Source of the DNA: Clostridiales bacterium
GTDB taxonomy: Bacteria; Bacillota; Clostridia; Peptostreptococcales; Anaerovoracaceae
NCBI GenBank assembly: GCA_015058205.1
Contig: SVCS01000003.1
Coordinates: forward strand, 1-42,034
Length of the DNA stretch: 42,034 nt
Direction: 5' to 3'
The notes under the pieces are model-generated. The model saw only the letters and a program-made list of their open reading frames with translations. It was not told the DNA's origin and ran no database searches. Below, in pieces: positions 8,278-16,327 of the stretch (position 1 is its first letter; the number at the start of each line of letters is the position of its first letter). A program made the translations under genes and the position numbers.

Positions 8278-8784
8278 ATGGATTACCGCACAGAACTGAT
8301 GAATATGATCAACAGGTTCAATATTGAATCTGTAGAAGAGTTTAAGGAAGCGGAGATGCGCATTGTCAGAGACTCCAGATTTTCCAGCATCCGAAAGAAA
8401 AAAGACTACGATGGACATGTGGCGATGCTGAGAAAAGTCAAAAGCAAGGCAAACAAAATCACTCCGAAGTCGATTGAGATCCCGGAGAGCGATGAATTGA
8501 CCCAAAGCCTCAGAAAAGCTTTTGAGAGATGTCTTGTGACATTCAGCGGTGTTTGCGATAGCTATGTGCAGATGCAGCTGGCTCTGAAAGGAAAATCAGA
8601 AGGAGAGTCGCTCAGCTATGGTCAGTACAAAGAAATCAACAATAAAGTGAAACATATGAGAGTCAAGCTGAATGAACAAATGCAGGATCTTGATGTTCTC
8701 TATGCAGAGTTTAACGAATACTCACAGATGGACAACAGCGAAGATCTGGCAGGTATTGAATATAAAACATACGATCAGCTGTAA
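8278..8784 (+). CDS. Unknown 168-residue helical cytoplasmic protein
   Basis: I do not recognise this protein. It starts 2 nt after the tcdA stop and is clearly coding: it fills the gap in the operon in frame. It has no signal peptide, membrane segment or cysteine-cluster motif. It is rich in Lys, Glu, Met and Gln with amphipathic helices predicted throughout; the region RKKKDYDGHVAMLRKVKSKANK is strongly basic, and the C-terminal 25 residues are acidic. Context (tcdA before, rmuC after) would fit a nucleic-acid or stress role, but nothing in the sequence shows a function. Confidence 0.75.
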   Translation: MDYRTELMNMINRFNIESVEEFKEAEMRIVRDSRFSSIRKKKDYDGHVAMLRKVKSKANKITPKSIEIPESDELTQSLRKAFERCLVTFSGVCDSYVQMQLALKGKSEGESLSYGQYKEINNKVKHMRVKLNEQMQDLDVLYAEFNEYSQMDNSEDLAGIEYKTYDQL

Positions 8785-8818
8785 ACACAAAAGGGGATAG
8801 GGAAAGGAGGCATAATAC

Positions 8819-9751
8819 ATGGATGCAGTATTGATAGCGGTTATCATATCATCTGTCGTCATCATAGCAGTGCTTGTTATACTGATCGTATTGCTACGCA
8901 GTTCGATTGCAGGTATGGGAGAACGCGTCAGCGAAACACAGAGAGCATCAGGAGCGGTCATCAATCAGCAGCTCAATGAGGCTATGGCACAGATCAACCG
9001 CAACATAGGAGAGATGAGAAACCTGTCATCCGGCGTCGACGATCTCAAACGCCTGATGACGAATGTCAAGACGAGAGGTATTGTCGGCGAAGTGCAGCTT
9101 GGCGGAATTCTGGAAGAAATCCTCGCTCCCCAGCAATATGAGGAGAATGTAGCAGTGAAAGGAGACAGCGCCAGAGTGGAATACGCCGTCAGATTTCCTT
9201 CCGAGGATGGAGGCAATGTCTATCTTCCAATCGACTCCAAATTCCCGGGAGACGCGTATATGGAGCTTCTGGACGCCTATGATACGGGTGACAGAAGTAT
9301 GATTTTGAGCGCTACGGATCATCTTCGGAGAGCAGTGATCAAGTCGGCAAAGGATATCAGGACGAAATATATCTATCCGCCTTATACGACTGAGTTTGCA
9401 ATCATGTTCCTCCCCTTTGAGGGACTGTATGCAGAAGTTCTGCGGCTTGATCTGGTAGAACTGCTGCAGAGAGAATACAGAGTCAGCGTGGCAGGACCTA
9501 CCACAATGGCTGCCATACTGAACAGTTTCCAGCTTGGGTTCCGTTCTCTTGCCCTTCAACAGAGCTCTGGTGAGGTATGGGATACGCTGGAGAAAGTCAG
9601 AACAGAATTCGAAAAGTTTGATACTGTTCTGGAAGATACACAACATAGGTTAGACCAGGCGCAGAAAGATCTGGAAGCGCTGGTTGGAGTCAGAACAAGA
9701 AGCATCAGAAGAGCCCTTGATAAGGTTTCTGATTATTCAGACAAACATTAA
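8819..9751 (+). CDS. rmuC: DNA recombination protein RmuC
   Basis: RmuC proteins limit DNA inversions and rearrangements and carry a PD-(D/E)xK-like nuclease fold. The protein begins with a single membrane helix (about residues 3-26), then a short coiled coil, then the RmuC core: RGIVGEVQLGGILEEIL (about 83-99), VRFPSEDGG, and LPIDSKFPGDAY, the conserved active-site segment. At 310 residues it is shorter than E. coli RmuC because the N-terminal coiled coil is short. AAAGGAGG 8-10 nt upstream supports the ATG at 8819. Confidence 0.92.
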   Translation: MDAVLIAVIISSVVIIAVLVILIVLLRSSIAGMGERVSETQRASGAVINQQLNEAMAQINRNIGEMRNLSSGVDDLKRLMTNVKTRGIVGEVQLGGILEEILAPQQYEENVAVKGDSARVEYAVRFPSEDGGNVYLPIDSKFPGDAYMELLDAYDTGDRSMILSATDHLRRAVIKSAKDIRTKYIYPPYTTEFAIMFLPFEGLYAEVLRLDLVELLQREYRVSVAGPTTMAAILNSFQLGFRSLALQQSSGEVWDTLEKVRTEFEKFDTVLEDTQHRLDQAQKDLEALVGVRTRSIRRALDKVSDYSDKH

Positions 9752-9753
9752 AT

Positions 9754-10482
9754 ATGAGCATATTTGCAATTGCCGATCTGCACCTTTCCTTTGCTCCGGG
9801 AAGTGATAAACCCATGGATGTATTTGGTTACAGATGGGAAAATCATGCGGAGAAAATCAAAGAAGACTGGTGCAGCAGAGTAACAGAAGAAGATACAGTG
9901 GTTGTGGCAGGAGATATTTCCTGGGGTCTTAAACTGGAAGACGCTGCTTATGATTTGGACTGGGTGGACGCGCTGCCCGGTCATAAAGTCATGCTCAAAG
10001 GAAATCATGACCTCTGGTGGTCCGGAATCAACAGATTGAATAACATGTATGATTCTATCACATTTCTCCAGAATGACGGATACTTTGTTGAGGATGAGGA
10101 GAGCAGCGGTCTGTGGATCTGCGGAAGCCGAGGCTGGATCACACCGGATGACGATGACTTCACAGAGGATGATGAAAGGGTGTACAAGAGAGAAATACTC
10201 AGACTGAGAGCTTCTCTGGAATATGCCGATGCAAAGGCAGCAGATTGCAGTGAAGACAAACCGGAAATCATAGGATTTCTGCATTATCCGCCTGTATCAA
10301 AGCCAGGAAGTTTTTCGGGATTTATGCAGGCTTTTGAGGATCATGGCATCAAAGAAGTTTACTACGGTCACATCCATGGTGAAACAGGCTTCAGAACCGC
10401 CGTACAGGGAGATTACTACGGGATTCATTACAGACTAATATCTGCAGATTATCTGAACTGCAGACTGCTGAAAATCAGATAA
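9754..10482 (+). CDS. Metallophosphoesterase (calcineurin-like, COG1768 type)
   Basis: A 242-residue calcineurin-fold phosphoesterase. The dimetal motifs are in order: DLH (IADLHLSF), GDISW (the GD-x motif), GNHD (LKGNHDLWW), FLHYPP and GHIHGE at the end. This pattern fits the COG1768 group of predicted phosphohydrolases; no substrate is known to me. It starts 2 nt after the rmuC stop and is followed 15 nt later by deoB, so it is co-transcribed with both. Confidence 0.87.
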   Translation: MSIFAIADLHLSFAPGSDKPMDVFGYRWENHAEKIKEDWCSRVTEEDTVVVAGDISWGLKLEDAAYDLDWVDALPGHKVMLKGNHDLWWSGINRLNNMYDSITFLQNDGYFVEDEESSGLWICGSRGWITPDDDDFTEDDERVYKREILRLRASLEYADAKAADCSEDKPEIIGFLHYPPVSKPGSFSGFMQAFEDHGIKEVYYGHIHGETGFRTAVQGDYYGIHYRLISADYLNCRLLKIR

Positions 10483-10497
10483 GAGAAGGTGAAAGAG

Positions 10498-11694
10498 ATG
10501 AGAGCTACTATTATCGTACTGGATTCATTGGGTGTCGGCGCACTTCCGGATGCAGCAGCATACGGTGACAGCGGCGTTGATACACTGGGACATATACTTG
10601 ACAACTATCCTCTCGATATTCCGAATCTGAGGAACTTGGGTATGGGCAATATCGAGCGGCCGGAAAGTCCTGCAGGACTCGTAGCGGGAGGAAAACTTGC
10701 AGTCACTGCACCGGAAGGCATATACGGACGACTTGCGGAACGGTCAGCCGGAAAGGATACCATAACAGGACATTGGGAAATCGCCGGGATTGAGACGAAA
10801 GTCCCGTTCAAAACCTATCATAATGGTTTTCCGCAAGAATTGATGGATGAATTCGAGAAGCGCATTGGCCGCGGATATCTTGGGAACTGCGTTGCTTCAG
10901 GTACTGAGATTATTGAAGAACTGGGTGATGAACATGAGGCAACAGGTAAAGTGATCGTATATACTTCCGCCGACAGTGTTTTCCAGATTGCAGCGAATAC
11001 TGATGTGGTGCCTCTTGATGAGTTGTACCGCATCTGTGAGATTGCCCGTGAGTTGCTAGTCGGGGAGTATTCCTGCGGTAGAGTCATTGCCCGTCCTTAT
11101 ATCAAAGGAGAGGACGGTAAACGTGTTCGTACAGCGGACCGGCATGATTATGCTGTTTCTCCGCCGACCGACACGATGCTCGATGTGATTGCAAAAGCAG
11201 GACAGACAGTGTATGCAATCGGGAAGATTAAAGATATCTTCAACGGGAAAGGTGTTACAGAAGCAGTTCACACAGAAAGCAACGATGATGGTGTTACGAA
11301 GACGATTGAAGCACTCAATAAAGTGTTTGACGGACTGATATTCACCAACCTTGTTGATTTTGATTCAAAATACGGACACAGAAGAGATCCCGAAGGATAT
11401 GGCAAGGCTATTGAAGAGTTTGACAGGCGGCTCCCTGAAATTATGGGTGCTATGCATGAGGATGACATACTCGTTCTCTGCGCAGATCATGGTAATGATC
11501 CGATTCACACTGGTTTTGACCATACTAGAGAGTACATTTTCTGCCTTATGTGCGGTGCACCTCTGAAGAAGGGTGTTGACTTTGGCACGGGAAGCTCTTA
11601 TGGGAACATCGGTGCAACTGTCATTGAATATCTGACAGGACAAACAGATGTTGTGCCAGTAGGAGAGAGCATGTTGCGGCTTATTAAAAAGTAA
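10498..11694 (+). CDS. deoB: Phosphopentomutase DeoB
   Basis: DeoB interconverts (deoxy)ribose 1-phosphate and 5-phosphate, linking nucleoside salvage to the pentose pool. It belongs to the alkaline-phosphatase superfamily with two Mn ions. Motifs: LDSLGVGALPDAA at the N-terminus (metal Asp), AGKDTITGHWEI (catalytic Thr), DRHDYAV in the cap, and LVDFDSKYGHRRD and CADHGNDPIHTGFDHTRE (metal ligands). The 398-residue length is typical. The ORF track starts at GTG 10489; AAGG 8 nt upstream supports ATG 10498. Last gene of the operon, followed by a strong terminator. The cytidine deaminase of the same salvage pathway lies about 19 kb away (30598). Confidence 0.95.
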   Translation: MRATIIVLDSLGVGALPDAAAYGDSGVDTLGHILDNYPLDIPNLRNLGMGNIERPESPAGLVAGGKLAVTAPEGIYGRLAERSAGKDTITGHWEIAGIETKVPFKTYHNGFPQELMDEFEKRIGRGYLGNCVASGTEIIEELGDEHEATGKVIVYTSADSVFQIAANTDVVPLDELYRICEIARELLVGEYSCGRVIARPYIKGEDGKRVRTADRHDYAVSPPTDTMLDVIAKAGQTVYAIGKIKDIFNGKGVTEAVHTESNDDGVTKTIEALNKVFDGLIFTNLVDFDSKYGHRRDPEGYGKAIEEFDRRLPEIMGAMHEDDILVLCADHGNDPIHTGFDHTREYIFCLMCGAPLKKGVDFGTGSSYGNIGATVIEYLTGQTDVVPVGESMLRLIKK

Positions 11695-11730
11695 ATCAGT
11701 GCTGTTTACATAAACAAATTTTAATAAACT

Positions 11731-11767
11731 AAAAGCCCTCGGAGCGTTGATGGTGAGGGCTTTTTTT
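11731..11767 (+). terminator. Intrinsic terminator after deoB
   Basis: AAAGCCCTC (11732-11740) pairs perfectly with GAGGGCTTT (11755-11763), followed by a run of seven T. It closes the eight-gene operon beginning at 5735. Confidence 0.9.
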
Positions 11768-11835
11768 AATACAATTATTATGTATTAAAGTGGGATTAGA
11801 ATGGATAAGTTTATGACTGGCATTGGAGGAGTATT

Positions 11836-13779
11836 ATGAGAAATAAGTTCATATGCTTTGCCTTATCGGCTATGCTCATACTGACATTTATTCCGCAGAT
11901 TTCTTTTGCAGTTGAGGAAGAAACCAGCGTTTCTGATGATATTACAGTTGAGTACACAGAAGACCCTGCAGCGGAAACCATTGAGGATGGTGCTGCGGAG
12001 GCCGCTGGGGAAGCAATCACAGAAACGGAAGAGGATACGGATGACGCAGCGGCAGAAACTGCTGAAGAATCCGAAGAGATTTCTGTCAGTGGTGTCATTA
12101 CTGGTTTTGCTCCTCTTGAAACCAGCGATTATTACTACGAGGGTAATCCGGAGGAAGAGGAACTGACCGTGAGTCTTCCTGATACACTCAGCGTATATCT
12201 TGATGGAAGCGAAGAGGTTACAGATATTCCTGTATCATGGACGGCAGTTGAAGATTTCGATGCTACAGATTTCTATTTCTATTCTATGAAACCAGTCTGG
12301 GGTGAGGGAATCAGTCTTTCTGATGAACTGAATGAAATGGCAGATGTTCCTTGGATTACTGTTTATAAGCAGGAGCCGGAAAACAGCGATATCGAACCTC
12401 TTATGACGGAAGAGGAGCTTGATCCTATCTATACGGAAGAAGATGGAAGCATTGATCCTGAAGCAGAAGATGTATCACTTTCTGCTATGGCGGTAGGAAC
12501 AGCCGGTGAGATTATCGATACTGTTACAGAGGATTCCTATGCGGGAACCGCGGCTAATACAGCAGCAATCTATAACTATCTCACAGGAACCATGGGACTG
12601 AATAAAGCTGCTGCATGCGGCGTGATGATCAACATCAATGCAGAGAGTGGCATGAGTCCGAACAACCTTCAGAATACTTATAATACGAAGTTTGGATTAT
12701 CTGATTCTGCTTACACGAGCGCTGTAGACAAGGGCAAAGGCGCTTACAAAACCAGCAGTGGTAAATCTCAGAACTTCAAGACAGACAGCGGCGGATATGG
12801 ACTCTGTCAGTGGACGTCATCGGGCAGGAAGACCAATCTTCTCAACAGAGCCCTTTCCGAAAAGAAATCCATCGGCAACATCACTATGCAGCTGGGATTT
12901 CTGAACACAGAACTGCAGGGATATCAGCAGGTCCTGACGACACTTAGGAAAGTACCGAACAACGCAGCAGGAGCATATATTGCAGCTGCGGAATTCTGCC
13001 TTGCATTTGAAATTCCGGCTAATACAGTCAGCACTGCGGCATCCAGAGGCAAGAACTGTCTGTCCAACTACTGGAAGACCTACAGCGGTTCCTCGGCAAG
13101 TGCTACAGGAACATCATTCCTTTCGCTCTGCGGTTATTCCTATCCGACAGCGGTCAAGACAGGCAAAGGCATGGACGTTATAGGGTATGTGGTTTCCAAC
13201 TATACTGTCAAGTCACTGACGGGAAAGATTGTCAATAGCAGCGGAAAAGCTGTATATTCAAAGACCCTAAGCCCAGGTACAACCGCTTATAAACTCAGCA
13301 ACCTGGACAGCGCGATGAAATTCTCTGCACTCAGCGCAGGCACATATACCTATATAATTACGGCGAAGGATTCTCTGGGTAAGACAGTAACGGCCTCGCA
13401 CGGATTCAAGGTTTCATCTTCCGGATCCACAACGAAGACACTGGGATTTGCAACAACAGGAAGCAATGCATCGACCAGTACGGCTCCTACGCCTGCACAG
13501 ACGACTTCCACTTCCCAGACAACTACTGTCAAGAAAGCGTATACCGGTACCTTCCCGAAGATTCCGAAACGCGGATACTTCAAGAAAGGGGATAAAGGCA
13601 CTCAGGTCAAGAATCTCCAGAAGTTCCTCAAGTGGTATGGTTACAGTATCTCAACGGATGGAAGGTGTGGTCCTAAGACCATATCGACCATCAAGAAATT
13701 CCAGAAGGCAATCGGCGTGAAAGCTGATGGAAGATTTGGCAAGAAGACACTGAAAAAAGCCAAAACGATCAAGAAGTGA
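11836..13779 (+). CDS. Secreted cell-wall protein: phage-tail-lysozyme-like domain plus peptidoglycan-binding domain
   Basis: The 647-residue exported protein has a signal peptide (cleavage near SFA-VEEE), a very acidic low-complexity stretch (about residues 27-80), an Ig-like strand-rich region (about 80-180), a lysozyme-like domain (about 235-425) with MININAESGMSPNNL and GGYGLCQWTSSGR typical of the phage tail lysozyme family (the Glu of AESG being the likely catalytic acid), a beta-rich repeat domain (about 435-545), a Thr/Ser/Pro linker, and a C-terminal PG_binding_1 domain (FKKGDKGTQVKNLQKFL and TISTIKKFQKAIG). It should hydrolyse or remodel peptidoglycan at the cell surface. GGAGGAG lies 7 nt before the ATG. 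It appears monocistronic. No phage structural genes are nearby, so it is a cell-encoded autolysin rather than a prophage gene. Confidence 0.85.
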   Translation: MRNKFICFALSAMLILTFIPQISFAVEEETSVSDDITVEYTEDPAAETIEDGAAEAAGEAITETEEDTDDAAAETAEESEEISVSGVITGFAPLETSDYYYEGNPEEEELTVSLPDTLSVYLDGSEEVTDIPVSWTAVEDFDATDFYFYSMKPVWGEGISLSDELNEMADVPWITVYKQEPENSDIEPLMTEEELDPIYTEEDGSIDPEAEDVSLSAMAVGTAGEIIDTVTEDSYAGTAANTAAIYNYLTGTMGLNKAAACGVMININAESGMSPNNLQNTYNTKFGLSDSAYTSAVDKGKGAYKTSSGKSQNFKTDSGGYGLCQWTSSGRKTNLLNRALSEKKSIGNITMQLGFLNTELQGYQQVLTTLRKVPNNAAGAYIAAAEFCLAFEIPANTVSTAASRGKNCLSNYWKTYSGSSASATGTSFLSLCGYSYPTAVKTGKGMDVIGYVVSNYTVKSLTGKIVNSSGKAVYSKTLSPGTTAYKLSNLDSAMKFSALSAGTYTYIITAKDSLGKTVTASHGFKVSSSGSTTKTLGFATTGSNASTSTAPTPAQTTSTSQTTTVKKAYTGTFPKIPKRGYFKKGDKGTQVKNLQKFLKWYGYSISTDGRCGPKTISTIKKFQKAIGVKADGRFGKKTLKKAKTIKK

Positions 13780-13815
13780 AAGATTTCTCATTGAGAGAAA
13801 GATTTGAATTATTAT

Positions 13816-13844
13816 TTGAAGTTCAGCGGGATTTGGGGTATACT
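13816..13844 (+). promoter_or_regulatory. Promoter of tRNA-Ser, with its -10 inside an inverted repeat
   Basis: TTGAAG (13816-13821), 17-nt spacer and TATACT (13839-13844) place a start near 13851, 13 nt before the tRNA. The -10 lies mainly in the loop of an 11-bp perfect inverted repeat (13824-13834 with 13845-13855). Confidence 0.65.
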
Positions 13845-13855
13845 AAATCCCGCTG
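13824..13855. repeat. 11-bp perfect inverted repeat around the tRNA-Ser -10
   Basis: CAGCGGGATTT and AAATCCCGCTG flank ten bases (GGGGTATACT). No T run follows on the plus strand, so a plain terminator for the upstream gene is doubtful. It may be an operator, or a terminator of modest strength overlapping the tRNA promoter. Confidence 0.7.
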
Positions 13856-13863
13856 TAGAATAT

Positions 13864-13952
13864 GGAAGCGTATCGAAGTGGTCATAACGAGCCGCACTCG
13901 AAATGCGGTTGTCCTCCGGGGCACGTGGGTTCGAATCCCACCGCTTCCGCCA
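13864..13952 (+). tRNA. tRNA-Ser (anticodon CGA)
   Basis: The acceptor stem GGAAGCG pairs with CGCTTCC, followed by discriminator G and an encoded CCA. The anticodon loop CTCGAAA gives anticodon CGA (codon UCG), and the long variable arm (GTCCTCCGGGGCAC region) is characteristic of class II tRNA-Ser. The T-loop TTCGAAT is standard. About 89 nt including CCA. Confidence 0.95.
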
Positions 13953-13957
13953 GTAGC

Positions 13958-13984
13958 GAAAGAGAGGCCATCAGCCTCTCTTTC
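13958..13984 (+). terminator. Hairpin after tRNA-Ser (probable terminator)
   Basis: GAAAGAGAGGC (13958-13968) pairs perfectly with GCCTCTCTTTC (13974-13984) across a 5-nt loop. The T tract is short, and no promoter is visible before the malic enzyme gene 27 nt on, so partial read-through into that gene is plausible. Confidence 0.65.
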
Positions 13985-14010
13985 ATAATAATCCGCAAGG
14001 AGGAAATACG

Positions 14011-15186
14011 ATGAATTACGCAGATGAATCCCTGAAACTTCATGACAATTGGAATGGAAAAATAGAAGTAATATCTACTGTACCCGTTAAGAGTGAAGAC
14101 GATTTGTCTCTGGCATACACGCCGGGCGTAGCACAGCCTTGTCTGGAAATCAGAGATGATATCAGCAGAAGCTATGATCTGACGCGAAGATGGAATCTTT
14201 GTGCCGTTGTTACCGATGGAACAGCAGTGCTGGGATTGGGAGATATCGGACCGGAAGCCGGAATGCCTGTTATGGAGGGAAAATGCGTTCTATTTAAGTC
14301 CTTCGGCGATGTGGATGCATTTCCTTTGTGCATAAAGTCAAAAGATGTTGATGACATTGTAAACACAGTATATTTGGTGTCTGGATCTTTCGGAGGAATC
14401 AATCTGGAAGACATTTCTGCACCGAGATGCTTCGAGATAGAGAGAAAGCTGAAAGAAAAATGCGACATTCCTATTTTTCACGATGATCAGCATGGGACTG
14501 CTGTCATTACATTAGCAGGTCTTACCAATGCTCTTAAAATCGTCGGCAAGAAAAAGGAGGATGTTAAAATCGTCACATCCGGAGCAGGAGCCGCAGCTAT
14601 TTCTATTACAAAGTTGCTTTTGTCGGCTGGATTCAGAAATATTGTCATGACGGACAGAAGCGGCATCATCTATGAGGGAAGACCAGAAGGGATGAACTGG
14701 ATCAAGGAAGAAATGGCACGAGTCACCAATTTGGACCATCAAAAGGGTTCGCTGGCTGACGCACTCAAAGGCGCAGATATTTTCATAGGCGTATCAGCGC
14801 CGGGCCTTGTTACCAAGGAAATGGTCAAATCAATGAATCCGGATCCAATTATCTTCGCCTGCGCGAATCCGACACCTGAAATCTTTCCGGATGAAGCAAA
14901 AGCTGCCGGTGCAGCAGTCATAGCAACAGGACGTTCTGATTTTCCAAATCAGGTCAATAATGTACTCGCTTTTCCTGGGATTTTCCGCGGAACTTTTGAT
15001 GTCAGAGCATCGGATATCAACGAGGAGATGAAAATGGCAGCTGCCAAGGCATTGGCTGACTTTATACCGGAAGAAAAACTCAACGCAGAGTATATCATTC
15101 CAAAGGCATTTGAAGAGGGTGTTGGAAAAGCAGTTGCTGTAGCAGTCGCAAAAGCAGCACGTGAGACGGGTGTTGCACAAATCTAA
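14011..15186 (+). CDS. NAD(P)-dependent malic enzyme (oxaloacetate-decarboxylating type)
   Basis: Malic enzyme oxidatively decarboxylates malate to pyruvate and CO2 with NAD(P)+ and a divalent metal. The 391-residue protein is of the short bacterial type, without a phosphotransacetylase domain. Motifs: SLAYTPGVAQP (active-site Tyr), KSFGDVDAFPLCI (catalytic Lys), FHDDQHGTAV (metal ligands), the Rossmann motif GAGAAAI, ACANPTPEI and SDFPNQVNNVLAFPGIFRG. AAGGAGGAAA 7-9 nt upstream defines the start. The cofactor preference cannot be read reliably from the sequence. Followed by a bidirectional terminator. Confidence 0.93.
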   Translation: MNYADESLKLHDNWNGKIEVISTVPVKSEDDLSLAYTPGVAQPCLEIRDDISRSYDLTRRWNLCAVVTDGTAVLGLGDIGPEAGMPVMEGKCVLFKSFGDVDAFPLCIKSKDVDDIVNTVYLVSGSFGGINLEDISAPRCFEIERKLKEKCDIPIFHDDQHGTAVITLAGLTNALKIVGKKKEDVKIVTSGAGAAAISITKLLLSAGFRNIVMTDRSGIIYEGRPEGMNWIKEEMARVTNLDHQKGSLADALKGADIFIGVSAPGLVTKEMVKSMNPDPIIFACANPTPEIFPDEAKAAGAAVIATGRSDFPNQVNNVLAFPGIFRGTFDVRASDINEEMKMAAAKALADFIPEEKLNAEYIIPKAFEEGVGKAVAVAVAKAARETGVAQI

Positions 15187-15207
15187 CAGTCAATCAAGAT
15201 TATAAAA

Positions 15208-15234
15208 AAGCGGGAGACAAATTGTCTCCCGTTT
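15208..15234. terminator. Bidirectional terminator between malic enzyme and tRNA-Arg
   Basis: CGGGAGACAA (15211-15220) pairs with TTGTCTCCCG (15222-15231); effective loop about AAATT. T-rich sequence follows on the plus strand (GTTTCTGTT) and an A run precedes it (TTATAAAAAAG), giving a U tract for minus-strand transcripts. It lies 22 nt after the malic enzyme stop and 7-10 nt after the minus-strand tRNA. Confidence 0.8.
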
Positions 15235-15240
15235 CTGTTA

Positions 15241-15315
15241 TGGCGCCCCCAGCCGGAATCGAACCAGCAACGCATCCTTCGGAGGGATGTGTTATATCCA
15301 TTTAACTATGAGGGC
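15241..15315 (-). tRNA. tRNA-Arg (anticodon CCG)
   Basis: Read on the minus strand, GCCCTCA pairs with TGGGGGC, followed by discriminator G and an encoded CCA. The anticodon stem-loop CATCC-CTCCGAA-GGATG gives anticodon CCG (codon CGG, Arg). D-arm and T-arm (GCTGG-TTCGATT-CCGGC) are normal. 75 nt including CCA. Confidence 0.94.
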
Positions 15316-15325
15316 GTGCTGGTTT

Positions 15326-15354
15326 ATTGTAAACTTCATACACAAAAAAAGCAA
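15326..15354 (-). promoter_or_regulatory. Minus-strand promoter of tRNA-Arg
   Basis: On the minus strand, TTGCTT (15354-15349), a 17-nt spacer and TACAAT (15331-15326) place a transcription start near 15319, a few bases before the mature tRNA. Confidence 0.7.
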
Positions 15355-15439
15355 ATCATAATTTTTTATTCTGTGTTATTATTGATATTGAATGATCTAT
15401 TCATTCGATATGACATCAAATCGAAGAGAGGAAGAACAA

Positions 15440-16294
15440 ATGTCAAAAGTAATCGATCTCATTGTTTTCGACCCAGCGGGAAATACGACCATCATGGTCC
15501 TTACACCCATTCCGAAAAGCGAGTACGCGGAAATTGCCAAGAAGTTGCTGGAAATCGATTTTGGGCCATATTGTGACTGGAGAGAGGTCATGTATGGTGA
15601 GCAGGTTGCCTATGCGTTGGAAGACTTCGGCGAAGGGGAACCTGGTATGAATATGTGCGGTTTGGAGTTTTGCGGTAATGCGTCAAGATCCTATGCGTAT
15701 TATAGAGTTTTGTTCTGCGGAGACGGTGTAGATGCAGGTAAAGGTAAGAAAAAGGTCACAGTCCATGTCAGCGGCTGCAATCATCCACTAACGGCCATTG
15801 TTGATGAAAAAGCAAAGGACTCCATTGTTGAAATGCCCCTTCCGATTGATGTTAAAATGGTCGATACTGCACCTGCAGGAATAGAAGGGGAGTATCCGAT
15901 GGTTGTCTTTGAAGGTATCTCACATATTGTCATCCCGGGAGTGGAAGCAGATGCTGAGACATTCGAAAAGATCAAGAGCTACATCTATGCCAAGGTCGAT
16001 CCAGACATGGATGCCTTTGGTGTCATGTTCATCAATGAAGAAAAGGATTTGATGTCGCCGGTTGTTTACGTCCGGGATGTGGACACCACTTACTTCGAGG
16101 GCAGTTGTGCTTCCGGAACGGCCGCTGCAGCAACTGCAAAGGCAGCAAGGGAAGCGGATGGAAACTATAAGTATGTTTTCAGACAGCCGGATGGAACGCT
16201 GAATGCTGAGATCACGAAACAGGATGGGAAGATCACGGAAGTGAAACTTGGCGGAATCATTGAAAAGACAGATATTTTACACATAGAGATATAA
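15440..16294 (+). CDS. DapF-like amino-acid racemase/epimerase (PLP-independent)
   Basis: The 284-residue protein has the diaminopimelate epimerase fold signature: two catalytic cysteines, one in FCGNASRSYAYY (about residue 75) and one in EGSCASGTAAAATA (about residue 218), matching the CGN and SC/CGSG-T motifs of the DapF superfamily. These enzymes invert an amino-acid alpha carbon with a Cys-Cys acid/base pair and no cofactor. The local sequence departs from true DapF (no MCGNGARC), so it could be a histidine, DAP-like or other racemase; the substrate is open. GAGAGGAAG before ATG 15440 sets the start; the ORF track's 15392 ATG lacks a ribosome site. The next gene is an aminopeptidase, hinting at peptide or amino-acid turnover. 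Confidence 0.82.
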   Translation: MSKVIDLIVFDPAGNTTIMVLTPIPKSEYAEIAKKLLEIDFGPYCDWREVMYGEQVAYALEDFGEGEPGMNMCGLEFCGNASRSYAYYRVLFCGDGVDAGKGKKKVTVHVSGCNHPLTAIVDEKAKDSIVEMPLPIDVKMVDTAPAGIEGEYPMVVFEGISHIVIPGVEADAETFEKIKSYIYAKVDPDMDAFGVMFINEEKDLMSPVVYVRDVDTTYFEGSCASGTAAAATAKAAREADGNYKYVFRQPDGTLNAEITKQDGKITEVKLGGIIEKTDILHIEI

Positions 16295-16327
16295 AGCAGA
16301 TTAATAGAAACAGAGAGGAACGAAACT

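Noticed and set aside
13776-13988. 70-codon ORF spanning the end of the lysozyme gene and tRNA-Ser
   Set aside because: It reads through the tRNA and its terminator; no ribosome site or motif.
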